A stretch of DNA of 36,890 nucleotides, taken from NCBI GenBank assembly GCA_007120695.1, contig SKND01000093.1, positions 1 through 36,890 on the forward strand, given 5' to 3'. Within the stretch, counting starts at the first letter, position 1. The number at the start of each line of letters is the position of its first letter. Positions 28,046-36,890 of this stretch are shown here, in pieces. The DNA comes from Bacteroidales bacterium (lineage in GTDB: Bacteria > Bacteroidota > Bacteroidia > Bacteroidales > PUMT01). The notes beneath the pieces are model-generated. The model did not search any database. It saw only the letters and a program-made list of their open reading frames with translations, and had not been told where the DNA came from. Position numbers and translations under genes: made by a program.

Positions 28046-29464
28046 ATGAACAATAAAAAGCAGATCAGCAAATATGTTGCAGGTGATATGATCTCGGCAA
28101 TAACCAGCTGGTATCTTTTTTACTCATTTTTCACAGAGAAATACCCCGGACCGGCAATTAGCCATGTTGAGCCGGCAGAAAGTGATTATTATTTTGTCTC
28201 CGGAGCGATTCTTTTTACTGCTTTCTGGCTACTGTTCCTGCGTATGAGGGGTTTCTACCGTGAACCCTTTCGCCGTTCAAGGCTTAAGGAGCTGGGTGCT
28301 TCAATAATGACAACAATTTCGGGTTCGCTGATTATAAATATAATACTGATAGCCCTTAATCTGATACCGGGTGAACTGAATATCTACTTTAATTGTTTTT
28401 TAGTTCTTTGCTATATATATTTTCCACTTTCATACATTCCAAGGTTACTTATAACTTCCAAAACGATATCTGATATCAGAAAAGGAAAGATTGGCTTTAA
28501 CACGCTTATTATCGGCAGCGATAAAAAAGCAGTTGATATATATAATGAAATTAAACAACAGATAAGGTCAACCGGTAACATATTTACAGGTTTTATAAAT
28601 ACCAACGGAAACAGCTCCTGTCCCATGTCTGCTGTTTTACCAAATCTGGGGGGACTGGAACGGCTGAACCAGATTATTGCCGAATATGAAGTACGGGAAG
28701 TGATAATTGCAATTGAATCTACTGAGCATGACAAGATTGACAGCATTATTAATAAACTTGATCAGCCCGGAATTGAGATTAAGGCTCTTCCGGGAATGCA
28801 TGATATTCTTACCGGAAGGGTAAAGATAAATACTATCCTGGAAACACCTCTTATTCACCTTTCACACACCTTCATGCCCCCCTGGCAGCAAAACCTCAAA
28901 CAGATAATTGATATTGTTTTTTCACTGTCAGCAATTATTATCCTGATACCACTTTCAACAGTAATAATGATCTGGATAAAGCTCAGTTCAAAAGGACCTG
29001 TCATATACAGCCACGAACGAATAGGAAAGAATGGAAAACCGTTCAGGATTTATAAATTCAGGACAATGATTGACAATGCCGAAAAGAACGGACCCGAACT
29101 TTCGTCCGGTAACGATGCCAGGATTACCAAACCCGGAAGGTTCCTCAGAAAGACCAGGCTTGACGAGATTCCTAATTTCATTAATGTGTTAAAAGGAGAC
29201 ATGTCAATTGTTGGGCCCCGGCCTGAAAGGAAGTATTACATTGATAAAATTGTAACCCAGGCACCGCATTACAAACACCTTCTGAAAATTAAGCCGGGTA
29301 TCACATCCTGGGGGCAGGTGAAATTTGGCTATGCCGGTAGTGTTGATGAAATGATCCAGCGATTGAAATATGATATAATCTATCTTGAAAATATGTCTGT
29401 TTTTGTTGATTTCCAGATCATGATCCTTACATTTTTAATAATTTTCAAGCGAAAGGGTGTCTGA
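28046..29464 (+). CDS. Exopolysaccharide biosynthesis polyprenyl glycosylphosphotransferase
   Basis: 472 aa; N-terminal TM segments, SHERIGKNGKPFRIYKFRTM, RFLRKTRLDEIPNFINVLKGDMSIVGPRPER. Confidence 0.95.
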   Translation: MNNKKQISKYVAGDMISAITSWYLFYSFFTEKYPGPAISHVEPAESDYYFVSGAILFTAFWLLFLRMRGFYREPFRRSRLKELGASIMTTISGSLIINIILIALNLIPGELNIYFNCFLVLCYIYFPLSYIPRLLITSKTISDIRKGKIGFNTLIIGSDKKAVDIYNEIKQQIRSTGNIFTGFINTNGNSSCPMSAVLPNLGGLERLNQIIAEYEVREVIIAIESTEHDKIDSIINKLDQPGIEIKALPGMHDILTGRVKINTILETPLIHLSHTFMPPWQQNLKQIIDIVFSLSAIIILIPLSTVIMIWIKLSSKGPVIYSHERIGKNGKPFRIYKFRTMIDNAEKNGPELSSGNDARITKPGRFLRKTRLDEIPNFINVLKGDMSIVGPRPERKYYIDKIVTQAPHYKHLLKIKPGITSWGQVKFGYAGSVDEMIQRLKYDIIYLENMSVFVDFQIMILTFLIIFKRKGV

Positions 29465-29556
29465 TTATGCTGATCATTTTTCCCCTTGACAATTGTTTTT
29501 CTTAATTTTATACTGTAATAAGCTAAAATTATATATAACCCTTAAAATCAAACAGG

Positions 29557-30213
29557 ATGGAAAAAAAGAAGAAGTTTGCAGTAGTACTGGCAGGATGTGG
29601 TGTGTTTGACGGCAGTGAGATACATGAGGCAACAATGACCCTTTACGCCATCATGAAAAACGAGGGGGAGTATGAAATTTTCGCACCCGATATTGCGCAA
29701 AATCATGTTATTAACCACATATCGGGAGAGGAGATGAATGAGTCCCGTAATGTACTGATCGAATCTGCACGTATAGCACGAGGGAAAGTAAGAAAACTTG
29801 ATGATTTCAAAACAGCAGATTTTGATGCCATAGTGTTCCCGGGAGGTTTTGGTGTAGCGAAAAACCTCTCCACATTTGCCTTTGATGGTGCCGACTGCAA
29901 GGTAAACAAAGAAGTGAAAAGAGTTGTAGAAGAGATGGTGAAAAGCGGGAAACCTATCGGTGCACTCTGCATCTCACCGGCAGTCATGGCAAAAATCCTC
30001 GAAAAACCCGTTCTGACAATCGGCCAGGATGAAGGAACTGTAAAAGCTTTGGAAAGTATGGGGGCCACACATAAAACTACCGGTCATGGAGAAATCGTTG
30101 TTGATGAGAAATATAAACTGGTCACAACACCATGCTACATGCTTGATGCCAATATTCTGCATATCGCCGAAGGCGCTGACGCGGTTATAAAGGCAATCTT
30201 CCGGTTGTTCTGA
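29557..30213 (+). CDS. elbB: Isoprenoid biosynthesis glyoxalase ElbB-like (DJ-1/PfpI superfamily)
   Basis: 218 aa; KKKFAVVLAGCGVFDGSEIHEATMTLYAI, DAIVFPGGFGVAKNLSTFAFDG, GKPIGALCISPAVMAKIL. Confidence 0.92.
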   Translation: MEKKKKFAVVLAGCGVFDGSEIHEATMTLYAIMKNEGEYEIFAPDIAQNHVINHISGEEMNESRNVLIESARIARGKVRKLDDFKTADFDAIVFPGGFGVAKNLSTFAFDGADCKVNKEVKRVVEEMVKSGKPIGALCISPAVMAKILEKPVLTIGQDEGTVKALESMGATHKTTGHGEIVVDEKYKLVTTPCYMLDANILHIAEGADAVIKAIFRLF

Positions 30214-30255
30214 ATAAAACCCGAGAAACCGGACCATCTTCCCGCATTTTCGGTA

Positions 30256-30293
30256 ATCTCCTGATGCCGGGTATTAGTACCCGGCCGGGAGAT
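30256..30293. terminator. Hairpin between convergent elbB and DUF4294-like genes
   Basis: CCGGGTA-TTAG-TACCCGG (30267-30284) nested inside ATCTCC...GGAGAT; no strong T-run. Confidence 0.5.
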
Positions 30294-30294
30294 G

Positions 30295-30903
30295 TCATAT
30301 CTGCCCTGTATCAATAAGATGCAATATCTGGTCGATCAATTTATCCTCTCCTTCGGCGTCAAATCTGGATTTAAGATTTGACCCGAACAGTCGGGCGATG
30401 GCTTGCCAGAAAAATGCTGAGAATGATCCTCTTAGTTCACGCAAAAGCTCATAAGAAGTATTGCCGGTCTCCCTGTCTATAAGCTTGATCAATAATCGAC
30501 CCTGGGTAATTGTCAGTGATTTGAGTTCATTCTCAAACTCATCCATTAGCTCCTGTTCCACATTCTTTACAAATTCCTTGCGCTCACGTTCAGTTTTGAG
30601 ATTAATGAATTCCTGGTTCATTTCATCAAGCTTTTCCGCTGCAAGAAGTGCATAGGGATAAACAATTTTGAGATTGTACACCAGTCGTTCATACCGTCTC
30701 ATATCCCTTCTGCTGGTAAATCGGGGGACAGGGTATACCTGAACCTCATCTATGGTGGAATGCAACAGTGTATCACCGTCCTTTATCATCTGCTTTAATA
30801 TTTCAAAGTGACGGATATTAAGGGTATCGTCATGCAGCTCCTGGCTGTAAACACTGTTGAGGCATAAGAAAAATCCTGCCGCTATGGTTATTATTCTTGT
30901 CAT
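30295..30903 (-). CDS. Putative DUF4294-type exported Bacteroidetes protein
   Basis: 202 aa; signal peptide MTRIITIAAGFFLCLNSVYSQ, VYPVPRFTSRRDMRRYERLVYNLKIVYPYALLAAEKL, LMDEFENELKSLTITQGRLLIKLIDRETG. Confidence 0.75.
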   Translation of the reverse strand: MTRIITIAAGFFLCLNSVYSQELHDDTLNIRHFEILKQMIKDGDTLLHSTIDEVQVYPVPRFTSRRDMRRYERLVYNLKIVYPYALLAAEKLDEMNQEFINLKTERERKEFVKNVEQELMDEFENELKSLTITQGRLLIKLIDRETGNTSYELLRELRGSFSAFFWQAIARLFGSNLKSRFDAEGEDKLIDQILHLIDTGQI

Positions 30904-30912
30904 ATTAAATTA

Positions 30913-30920
30913 CAAACGTA
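30913..30920 (-). promoter_or_regulatory. Bacteroidetes-type -7 element upstream of the DUF4294-like gene
   Basis: CAAACGTA on plus = TACGTTTG on minus (TAnnTTTG); only 10 nt from the ATG, so weak. Confidence 0.2.
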
Positions 30921-31055
30921 TCTGCCCCGGCTCTATTGTTAACTTATCGTGGATAAAGAAATCCGTTTGAAATATATATGCAAATTTAATTCCAAAATTG
31001 TCTTAAAAAAAGGTATACTCTTTTTACCTTAATTATGTTACATATTTAACTCCCC

Positions 31056-31595
31056 ATGCGTGATCGTATACTTATTCAAGGTTCACATAATCTCGAATTA
31101 ACCAGTTTGTGCAAAATGATTCTATCTTTATGGCTTCAAAAAGAAAATAATTTTTGTAATCCAATACAGAATAACCTCAAAAATTGTAGTGCATTGTCTC
31201 ATTATCACCGGAACAGAAAACCTTTAAATCTATTTGCCAGAAGGTTGCTGGTTTTAGCCGGAACAGTGTCGCTGGGACTCGGCACTCTTGGTATATTGAT
31301 TCCCCTTCTGCCTACAACACCGTTCCTGCTGCTTACGGCAGCATGTTATATAAGAAGTTCCGAAAGGCTTTATAAATGGCTTATGGATCACAGGCTATAC
31401 GGAAAATTTCTTCATAATTACTTGGAAAAAAGAGCAATTTCCCTGAATGTTAAAATCGGAAGCCTGACACTGCTATGGGTAACAATAATAACATCCTCCC
31501 TGTTCTTTCTATCAGTTACCTGGTTGCAGATTCTTCTGATAATCAAAGCTGTTCTGGTCACCCTGCACATACTCTCATTCAAAACCATGAGGTGA
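31056..31595 (+). CDS. DUF454/YbaN-family inner membrane protein
   Basis: Core RRLLVLAGTVSLGLGTLGILIPLLPTTPFLLLTAACYIRSSERLYKWLMDHRLYGKFLHNYLE; the true start may lie further downstream. Confidence 0.85.
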   Translation: MRDRILIQGSHNLELTSLCKMILSLWLQKENNFCNPIQNNLKNCSALSHYHRNRKPLNLFARRLLVLAGTVSLGLGTLGILIPLLPTTPFLLLTAACYIRSSERLYKWLMDHRLYGKFLHNYLEKRAISLNVKIGSLTLLWVTIITSSLFFLSVTWLQILLIIKAVLVTLHILSFKTMR

Positions 31596-31734
31596 TTTTA
31601 GAAGAACAAGGTGTTCGGTGGCCGGTTCCATGATGCGGCGAACAAGCCTGTGTACAAACTCCGGAGTACTATTCAGCAGCATCAGAGTACAAAAATGGGA
31701 GATGAATGACTGACCCGAATTTGATTAAAAGGAT

Positions 31735-31742
31735 TATCTTTG
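31735..31742 (+). promoter_or_regulatory. Bacteroidetes-type -7 element upstream of arcA
   Basis: TATCTTTG matches TAnnTTTG; 36 nt before the ATG. Confidence 0.35.
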
Positions 31743-31777
31743 CCAACTTCTTTGAGGCAAACTAATATCAACTATAA

Positions 31778-33034
31778 ATGAACGATAAGGTTAAAATTGA
31801 CGTTTGTTCAGAAATTGGTGAACTGGAAGCAGTAATTCTGCATTCACCCGGATCTGAAGTTGAGAACATGACTCCCGGTAATGCTGAGAGGGCTTTGTAC
31901 AGCGACATTCTGAACCTCCCGGTAGCACAAAAGGAGTATGCACAGCTGGAGCAGGTTCTCAGGAAATTCGCAAGGGTATACCAGGTAAAGGATCTGCTGG
32001 TTGAAACATTGAATAACTCCAGGGTTAAAGAAGATCTTGTTGAAAAAATATGTAACAACCTTAATATCAGCGATGCAAAAGATTATCTACTGGGAAAATC
32101 ACGAAAAGAGCTGGCCGACCATCTGATTGAAGGGCTGGTAATGCAGAAGAATACACTGACCAGGTTTCTGAGCCAGGAGCGGTATTCGCTGCCTCCGCTG
32201 CATAATTTCTTTTTTACAAGGGATGCGGCTATACCAATGCTGGATTCAGTGCTTATTAGTAATATGGCTAATAAGGTTAGGGAAAGGGAATCGATTATAC
32301 TGGAGGCTATTTTCGATTATAGCGGGGTGTTCAAAACAAGAACTCACAGCGCAATGCATCCTGATCCGCTGGTCAAAATAGAGGGAGGTGACATTCTGGT
32401 TGCCAGGGAAGATATCCTTCTGATAGGGAACGGAGCACGGACCAGCTCCCAGGGAATAGACATGATACTTAAAATGCTAAGTGACCAGAACAGCGGGAAA
32501 ATGCATGTTATCGTCCAGGAGCTGCCGAAAAGCCCGGAATCATTTATCCATCTTGATATGGTCTTCACCCTGCTGGACAGGGACTGCTGTATGGTTTATG
32601 AACCTGTTATATTCAAAACCAGCAAGTACCAGACTGTACATATCACTATTGAAAACAGAAAGGTCAGCTGTATCAAGGAGCAGAGAAATATACCCGAAGC
32701 ACTCAGGAGTCTTGGTATGGATATGAAACCGTTATTTTGCGGCGGTAAATCAGATCCCTGGTTCCAGGAAAGAGAGCAATGGCACAGCGGTGCTAACTTT
32801 TTTGCCTTCGCTCCCGGCAAAGTGATAGGTTACGGAAGAAATACCTACACGCTTGAAGAGATGAACAGGAACGGATTCGAGATAGTAGATTCATCAGATA
32901 TTATATCAGGAAAGGTTGATCATAACCAATATGAAAAGATCCTGGTTGCACTGGATGGATCTGAATTGCCACGTGGCGGTGGAGGAGCCAGATGTATGAC
33001 TATGCCGCTCAGGAGAAAGCCTGTGTCCTGGTAA
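31778..33034 (+). CDS. arcA: Arginine deiminase
   Basis: 418 aa; CSEIGELEAVILHSPGSEVENMTPGN, FTRDAAIPM, HPDPLVKIEGGDILV, GGGGARCMTMPLRR with catalytic Cys. Confidence 0.95.
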   Translation: MNDKVKIDVCSEIGELEAVILHSPGSEVENMTPGNAERALYSDILNLPVAQKEYAQLEQVLRKFARVYQVKDLLVETLNNSRVKEDLVEKICNNLNISDAKDYLLGKSRKELADHLIEGLVMQKNTLTRFLSQERYSLPPLHNFFFTRDAAIPMLDSVLISNMANKVRERESIILEAIFDYSGVFKTRTHSAMHPDPLVKIEGGDILVAREDILLIGNGARTSSQGIDMILKMLSDQNSGKMHVIVQELPKSPESFIHLDMVFTLLDRDCCMVYEPVIFKTSKYQTVHITIENRKVSCIKEQRNIPEALRSLGMDMKPLFCGGKSDPWFQEREQWHSGANFFAFAPGKVIGYGRNTYTLEEMNRNGFEIVDSSDIISGKVDHNQYEKILVALDGSELPRGGGGARCMTMPLRRKPVSW

Positions 33035-33082
33035 ATCTCAAATTAGTTATCCGGAAAACGATCCGTAACAAATAAAGTATTG

Positions 33083-34273
33083 CTACTGAACCACCTTTTT
33101 AACCAGATCGGCCGATTCCTGTAAAGTAACTGCCGAATATACTTTCAGTCCCGACTCATCTATCAGCTGTTTAGCTTCCTGCGCATTGGTGCCCTGAAGC
33201 CTCACTATAACAGGTATGTCAATCGTGCCAATTGTTTTGTAGGCATCAACTATTCCCTGTGCTACCCTGTCACATCTTACAATTCCTCCAAAAATATTAA
33301 TAAGGATTGCCCTCACATTAGGATCTTTTAGTATTATGCGGAAACCCGCTTCAACAGTTGCTGCATTTGCCGTTCCTCCAACATCAAGAAAATTGGCGGG
33401 GTCACCTCCTGAAAGTTTTATAATGTCCATAGTGGCCATTGCCAGTCCGGCACCATTAACCATGCATCCCACATTACCGTCAAGTTTGACAAAATTAAGG
33501 TCATGTTTCCCGGCCTCCACTTCTGAAGGATCCTCTTCGGTAATATCCCGCATTCCGGCATAGTCGGAATGGCGAAAAAGTGCATTGTCATCAATTACAA
33601 CTTTGGCATCAGCAGCCAGTATAAGGTTGTCAGAAGTTTTAAAAACCGGGTTGATCTCAAAAAGTGATGCATCTGATTGTTCATATGACCGGTAAAGTGC
33701 CGTTACAAACCCTGTCATCTCCTTGTATGCTTTACCTTCAAGGCCAAGATTGAAAGCTATCTTTCTTGCCTGGAATGGTTGCAGACCTGCTGCAGGATCT
33801 ATAGATTCCCTGTGTATAAGGCCGGGTGTCTTTTCAGCCACCGCCTCTATGTCCATACCGCCTTCGGTGGAGTAAATAATTGTGTTCCTGCCTGTTTCCC
33901 TATCCATCAGGACGCTCATATAGTACTCTGCAACCTCACTCTCACCCGGATAGAATATGCCTTGTTCAACAAGCACCTTGTGGACCGTCTTTCCGGCAGG
34001 TCCGGTCTGATGGGTTACCAGGTTCATACCAAGAATATCTCCGGCAAATTCAGATACCTCACCGGGTGAAGAAGCAATCTTTACTCCTCCACCCTTCCCT
34101 CGTCCGCCGGCATGTATCTGAGCCTTTACTGCCCAGCTGCCTGCACCTGTTTTTTCTTTAATCTTTATTGCAGCGTCTCTGGCCGCCTCAGGCGAATCAA
34201 CAACCATTCCTTCAGGAGTGGCAACACCAAATTGTTTCAGAATTGACTTTCCCTGGTATTCATGTAGGTTCAT
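33083..34273 (-). CDS. sucC: Succinate-CoA ligase (ADP-forming) beta subunit
   Basis: 396 aa; MNLHEYQGKSILKQFGVATPEG, VKAQIHAGGRGKGGGVK, LDVGGTANAATVEAGFRIIL, NIFGGIVRCDRVAQGIV. Confidence 0.97.
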   Translation of the reverse strand: MNLHEYQGKSILKQFGVATPEGMVVDSPEAARDAAIKIKEKTGAGSWAVKAQIHAGGRGKGGGVKIASSPGEVSEFAGDILGMNLVTHQTGPAGKTVHKVLVEQGIFYPGESEVAEYYMSVLMDRETGRNTIIYSTEGGMDIEAVAEKTPGLIHRESIDPAAGLQPFQARKIAFNLGLEGKAYKEMTGFVTALYRSYEQSDASLFEINPVFKTSDNLILAADAKVVIDDNALFRHSDYAGMRDITEEDPSEVEAGKHDLNFVKLDGNVGCMVNGAGLAMATMDIIKLSGGDPANFLDVGGTANAATVEAGFRIILKDPNVRAILINIFGGIVRCDRVAQGIVDAYKTIGTIDIPVIVRLQGTNAQEAKQLIDESGLKVYSAVTLQESADLVKKVVQ

Positions 34274-34362
34274 ATGTTATCGATTATTATATTTGAAAGT
34301 GCTAAAATTATTCATTTTTTTTATTTTATAAAGCCGATTTCATATAAATCATTGAAACAAAT

Positions 34363-34911
34363 ATGTCCAGACTGAAACTTGCCAACGATGAACTGGAAAG
34401 GAAAACAGTTGATGCATTTAAAAAAGCCTCCAAGTCGCCGCTCATCGTAATTCTTGATAATGTAAGAAGCCTGAATAATATCGGTTCGGTATTCAGAACT
34501 GCCGATGCATTTCTGGTTGAAGCAATCTACCTGTGCGGTTATACCGCTAAACCCCCTCATAAGGATATTCATAAGACAGCTCTCGGCGCAACAGAATCAA
34601 TTGAATGGAAACATTTCAGTAAAACATCCGGGGCTATTCAATACCTTAAGGATAAAGGATACCATATTATTGCACTAGAGCAGACCCGGAGCAGCATTCC
34701 CTTACCCGAATTTTACCCTGAAGAGGATGCAAAATACGGACTGATATTCGGTAACGAGGTTAAAGGTGTGGATCAGGAGGTTATAGATATTAGCGACACC
34801 TGTATTGAAATACCACAGTTCGGAACGAAACACTCATTCAATATTGCCGTCAGTGCAGGTATAGTATTATGGGATTTTTATATAAAAAAGGAGAGGCCAC
34901 CTTTCAGGTAG
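34363..34911 (+). CDS. TrmH/SpoU-family RNA 2'-O-methyltransferase
   Basis: 182 aa; VILDNVRSLNNIGSVFRTADAF, LIFGNEVKGVDQEVID, IPQFGTKHSFNIAVSAGIVLWDF. Confidence 0.94.
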   Translation: MSRLKLANDELERKTVDAFKKASKSPLIVILDNVRSLNNIGSVFRTADAFLVEAIYLCGYTAKPPHKDIHKTALGATESIEWKHFSKTSGAIQYLKDKGYHIIALEQTRSSIPLPEFYPEEDAKYGLIFGNEVKGVDQEVIDISDTCIEIPQFGTKHSFNIAVSAGIVLWDFYIKKERPPFR

Positions 34912-34926
34912 CCTCTCCTTAAAAAA
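34888..34926. terminator. Terminator hairpin between convergent trmH-like and OmpA/TPR genes
   Basis: aaggagaggccacct-ttc-aggtagcctctcctt followed by A-run (T-run on minus). Confidence 0.85.
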
Positions 34927-34939
34927 ATATCTATAAACC

Positions 34940-36649
34940 TTAGTTCACAATAGAAGTAAATGTTGCATCCTGGAAGTAGCGTCCAAACTCAATGTTGGTT
35001 TTTGCGTCTTCCTTAAGTGATGCATCCCTGCTAACTGCAGTTCTGAGGTTGTCAAATGCCATTGTGTTATCCTGCTTTCTGGCACCGATAATTGCACGCA
35101 GATAATAAACCATGGCATCAGGCTGCTCAATATTATTCAGGATCCTGAGAGCATCGTCATCATTCTTCTGGAGCATTTTAACAAGCGCATTGTTGACCTC
35201 CGCCATATTTCCGAAATGGCCTGAAGCTTTTGCATATTCACCTTTCTTTATGGCAATTATTCCAAGATTGTAATTGGTCTCATTTGTTGGTGTTGCAACT
35301 GACGAAAGCAACTCTTCCGCCTGTTCCATGTTACCTTCCATAAGAGCAATCGCTCCAAGGTTGTTTTTAACTACATCGTTGTCGGCAATTCTTTGTGCAG
35401 ACTGGAAGGCTTGCTTTGCCGCTGCAATATTTCCAAGCTCTACCTGAACAGCTCCAATGCTGTTGAAAGCCCTGAAACATCTGGGGAACTGCTGTGATGC
35501 CCTTGTGTAGATCTCAAGCTTCCTGTTCAGGTCAGGATAAAGTGTTGCCGTATAAAGTATCTCTTCAAGGTTCAGCTGAGTATAGTCAGAACTGTATATC
35601 TGCCTGAGCTCATCATCTGAATACCCAATCATCTCAACGTTTATCTGCATTACTGAACGACGAAGCTGGGGAAGTATCCTGTCTGCAATTTGCGTATATG
35701 CGGCAGAAATGTTCTTGATCTCCCTTTCACGTACTTCCGGATCTGAGTACATTGAAAGGACTCTCAGGATAAGTTCCTTATCTGATATATCCGACTCTTC
35801 CATCAAGGCCCTGAATCCTTCCCAGTCCTCGCCAAGGGCTCTTGCATTATAGAAATTATCATTCTTTTCAACATTGACGCTTCTTAGTTCACTTGTCAGA
35901 ACCCTGTCGGATGTCTCTTTCCTCTGGTTTGAAAGTCTTTCGTTAAAGTCAATCGGACCATCGGGAGAAGCATATGCATTTATCCCAACGCTTTTCAGGT
36001 CAATTCTCTCGTCCTCAGCTGCGTTTGCAAGAAACTCCCTGAATTCATTCATTCTGTCAGACCTTAACTCGCTTTGACGTACATCGGCACGATTGATAAC
36101 ATAAAATATTGCCGACTCCTTGGTTTCGGGTATTATTCTCTTGAAGTTATCTCCGACTTTAACAGGCTTCGGATCGTTCACAACCAGGGTCGAAGTAGCT
36201 ATAACACCATCAGCAACCTTCAGGGGATCAAAATCAACCTCATTGTTTCTCATCCTTGCATTTACCCTTATCTCTAGTTCAGACACCCTCATGTCTTCAC
36301 TAAACGGGACTTTATCATTATAATTGAAACTCCCACCACTTCTGTTAATTACCTGGTGATTATCCCGTACATTCTCTCCCTGCAGTGTTATGCTGCTAAG
36401 AGCAGTTTCACCGCCTTCATATACTAAAACGGGGGTAACTTCAACGATTGCCCGTCTGTTGAAATACCTGTCGGGGTATGTTCCCCTGATGGTTACATCA
36501 ACTTCTCCGGCATGTGCTTCAAGCACCTCTGGAGTTACACTGTATCTAACGTCGGTGGCATCATTTCTCATTTTGTTCAGGCCACCGCAACTGCTTAGCA
36601 ACACAATCGCCAGAACAAACAAAGCTAGGTTAAAACGAGTCTTCTTCAT
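34940..36649 (-). CDS. Lipoprotein with OmpA-like segment and TPR repeats
   Basis: 569 aa; lipobox VLLSSCGG; SVGINAYASPDGPIDFNERLSNQRKETSDRVL OmpA-like; C-terminal TPR-like FRAFNSIGAVQVELGNIAAAKQAFQSAQRI. Confidence 0.8.
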   Translation of the reverse strand: MKKTRFNLALFVLAIVLLSSCGGLNKMRNDATDVRYSVTPEVLEAHAGEVDVTIRGTYPDRYFNRRAIVEVTPVLVYEGGETALSSITLQGENVRDNHQVINRSGGSFNYNDKVPFSEDMRVSELEIRVNARMRNNEVDFDPLKVADGVIATSTLVVNDPKPVKVGDNFKRIIPETKESAIFYVINRADVRQSELRSDRMNEFREFLANAAEDERIDLKSVGINAYASPDGPIDFNERLSNQRKETSDRVLTSELRSVNVEKNDNFYNARALGEDWEGFRALMEESDISDKELILRVLSMYSDPEVREREIKNISAAYTQIADRILPQLRRSVMQINVEMIGYSDDELRQIYSSDYTQLNLEEILYTATLYPDLNRKLEIYTRASQQFPRCFRAFNSIGAVQVELGNIAAAKQAFQSAQRIADNDVVKNNLGAIALMEGNMEQAEELLSSVATPTNETNYNLGIIAIKKGEYAKASGHFGNMAEVNNALVKMLQKNDDDALRILNNIEQPDAMVYYLRAIIGARKQDNTMAFDNLRTAVSRDASLKEDAKTNIEFGRYFQDATFTSIVN

Positions 36650-36731
36650 AGTTTAATTTTTATTTAATTACACAAATCAATTTGTTCAATGGTGAAACTA
36701 ATGTAGATTCTACCGGATTTACACACGAATA

Positions 36732-36739
36732 CAAACTTA
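36732..36739 (-). promoter_or_regulatory. Bacteroidetes-type -7 element upstream of the OmpA/TPR lipoprotein gene
   Basis: CAAACTTA on plus = TAAGTTTG on minus. Confidence 0.4.
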
Positions 36740-36750
36740 CTACATTTTTG

Positions 36751-36781
36751 AAATATTTCTTAATAAAATTAAGAAATATTT
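36751..36781 (-). terminator. AT-only hairpin just after the partial upstream gene
   Basis: Perfect 14-bp stem aaatatttcttaat-aaa-attaagaaatattt; little downstream T-run. Confidence 0.45.
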
Positions 36782-36890
36782 ACAAAACTACACGATTTAT
36801 GCCTGAAGTATGGTTGCCTGCAAAAATTAACCGGGCAATCTCGTCAAAAACATCCCGGTCTGATACAAAATCTGAATCACCCAGGTCAAT
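36780..36890 (-). CDS. C-terminal fragment of a CDS running off the window edge, product unknown
   Basis: Open frame IDLGDSDFVSDRDVFDEIARLIFAGNHTSGINRVVL* on minus with stop at 36780-36782. Confidence 0.5.
   Translation of the reverse strand: MDLGDSDFVSDRDVFDEIARLIFAGNHTSGINRVVL

Noticed and set aside
31778-33034. Lone arcA as a partial arginine deiminase operon
   Set aside because: The CDS is full length with the catalytic Cys motif; absence of arcB/arcC nearby is common and not evidence of decay.
33035-33082. Hairpin gtta-tc-cgga...tccg-taac between arcA and sucC
   Set aside because: Short bulged stem with no T-run; too weak to call as a terminator.
33083-34273. sucC without adjacent sucD as an anomaly
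   Set aside because: Unlinked sucC and sucD are, to my knowledge, not rare in Bacteroidota, so this alone is not surprising.
1-36890. CRISPR array, transposase, phage or toxin-antitoxin genes
   Set aside because: No regularly spaced repeats and no translated ORF with such family signatures were seen.

Overview
The window looks like Bacteroidota (Bacteroidales-like) chromosomal DNA. The taxon is inferred from gene content, TAnnTTTG-type promoter elements and lipoprotein signals. Most of it is ordinary metabolic genes: typA, class II fba, gcvP, pcm, elbB-like, arcA, sucC and trmH-like. The centre (about 3.5-21.5 kb) is a sugar-acid locus. On the minus strand it has gnd, pdxB, a LarA/DUF2088-like putative Ni-pincer epimerase, a HAD hydrolase, uxuA, an SDR oxidoreductase and a LacI regulator. 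On the plus strand it has uxaE, uxaC, kdgK, eda, a three-component TRAP transporter and a TAT-exported Gfo/Idh/MocA protein. Together these encode a UxaE-type hexuronate route to KDG. The minus-strand arm may also feed gluconate into mannonate and contain a gnd/pdxB/HAD metabolite-control module. Other points of note are stop codons embedded inside terminator hairpins at convergent gene pairs, a (GQ)5 hexamer repeat in the Gfo/Idh gene, a candidate operator palindrome upstream of uxuA, and a degenerate Gfo/Idh-like protein paired with a polyprenyl glycosylphosphotransferase. I saw no CRISPR array, rRNA, tRNA, transposase or phage gene. All family calls come from reading the translated sequences without database searches.
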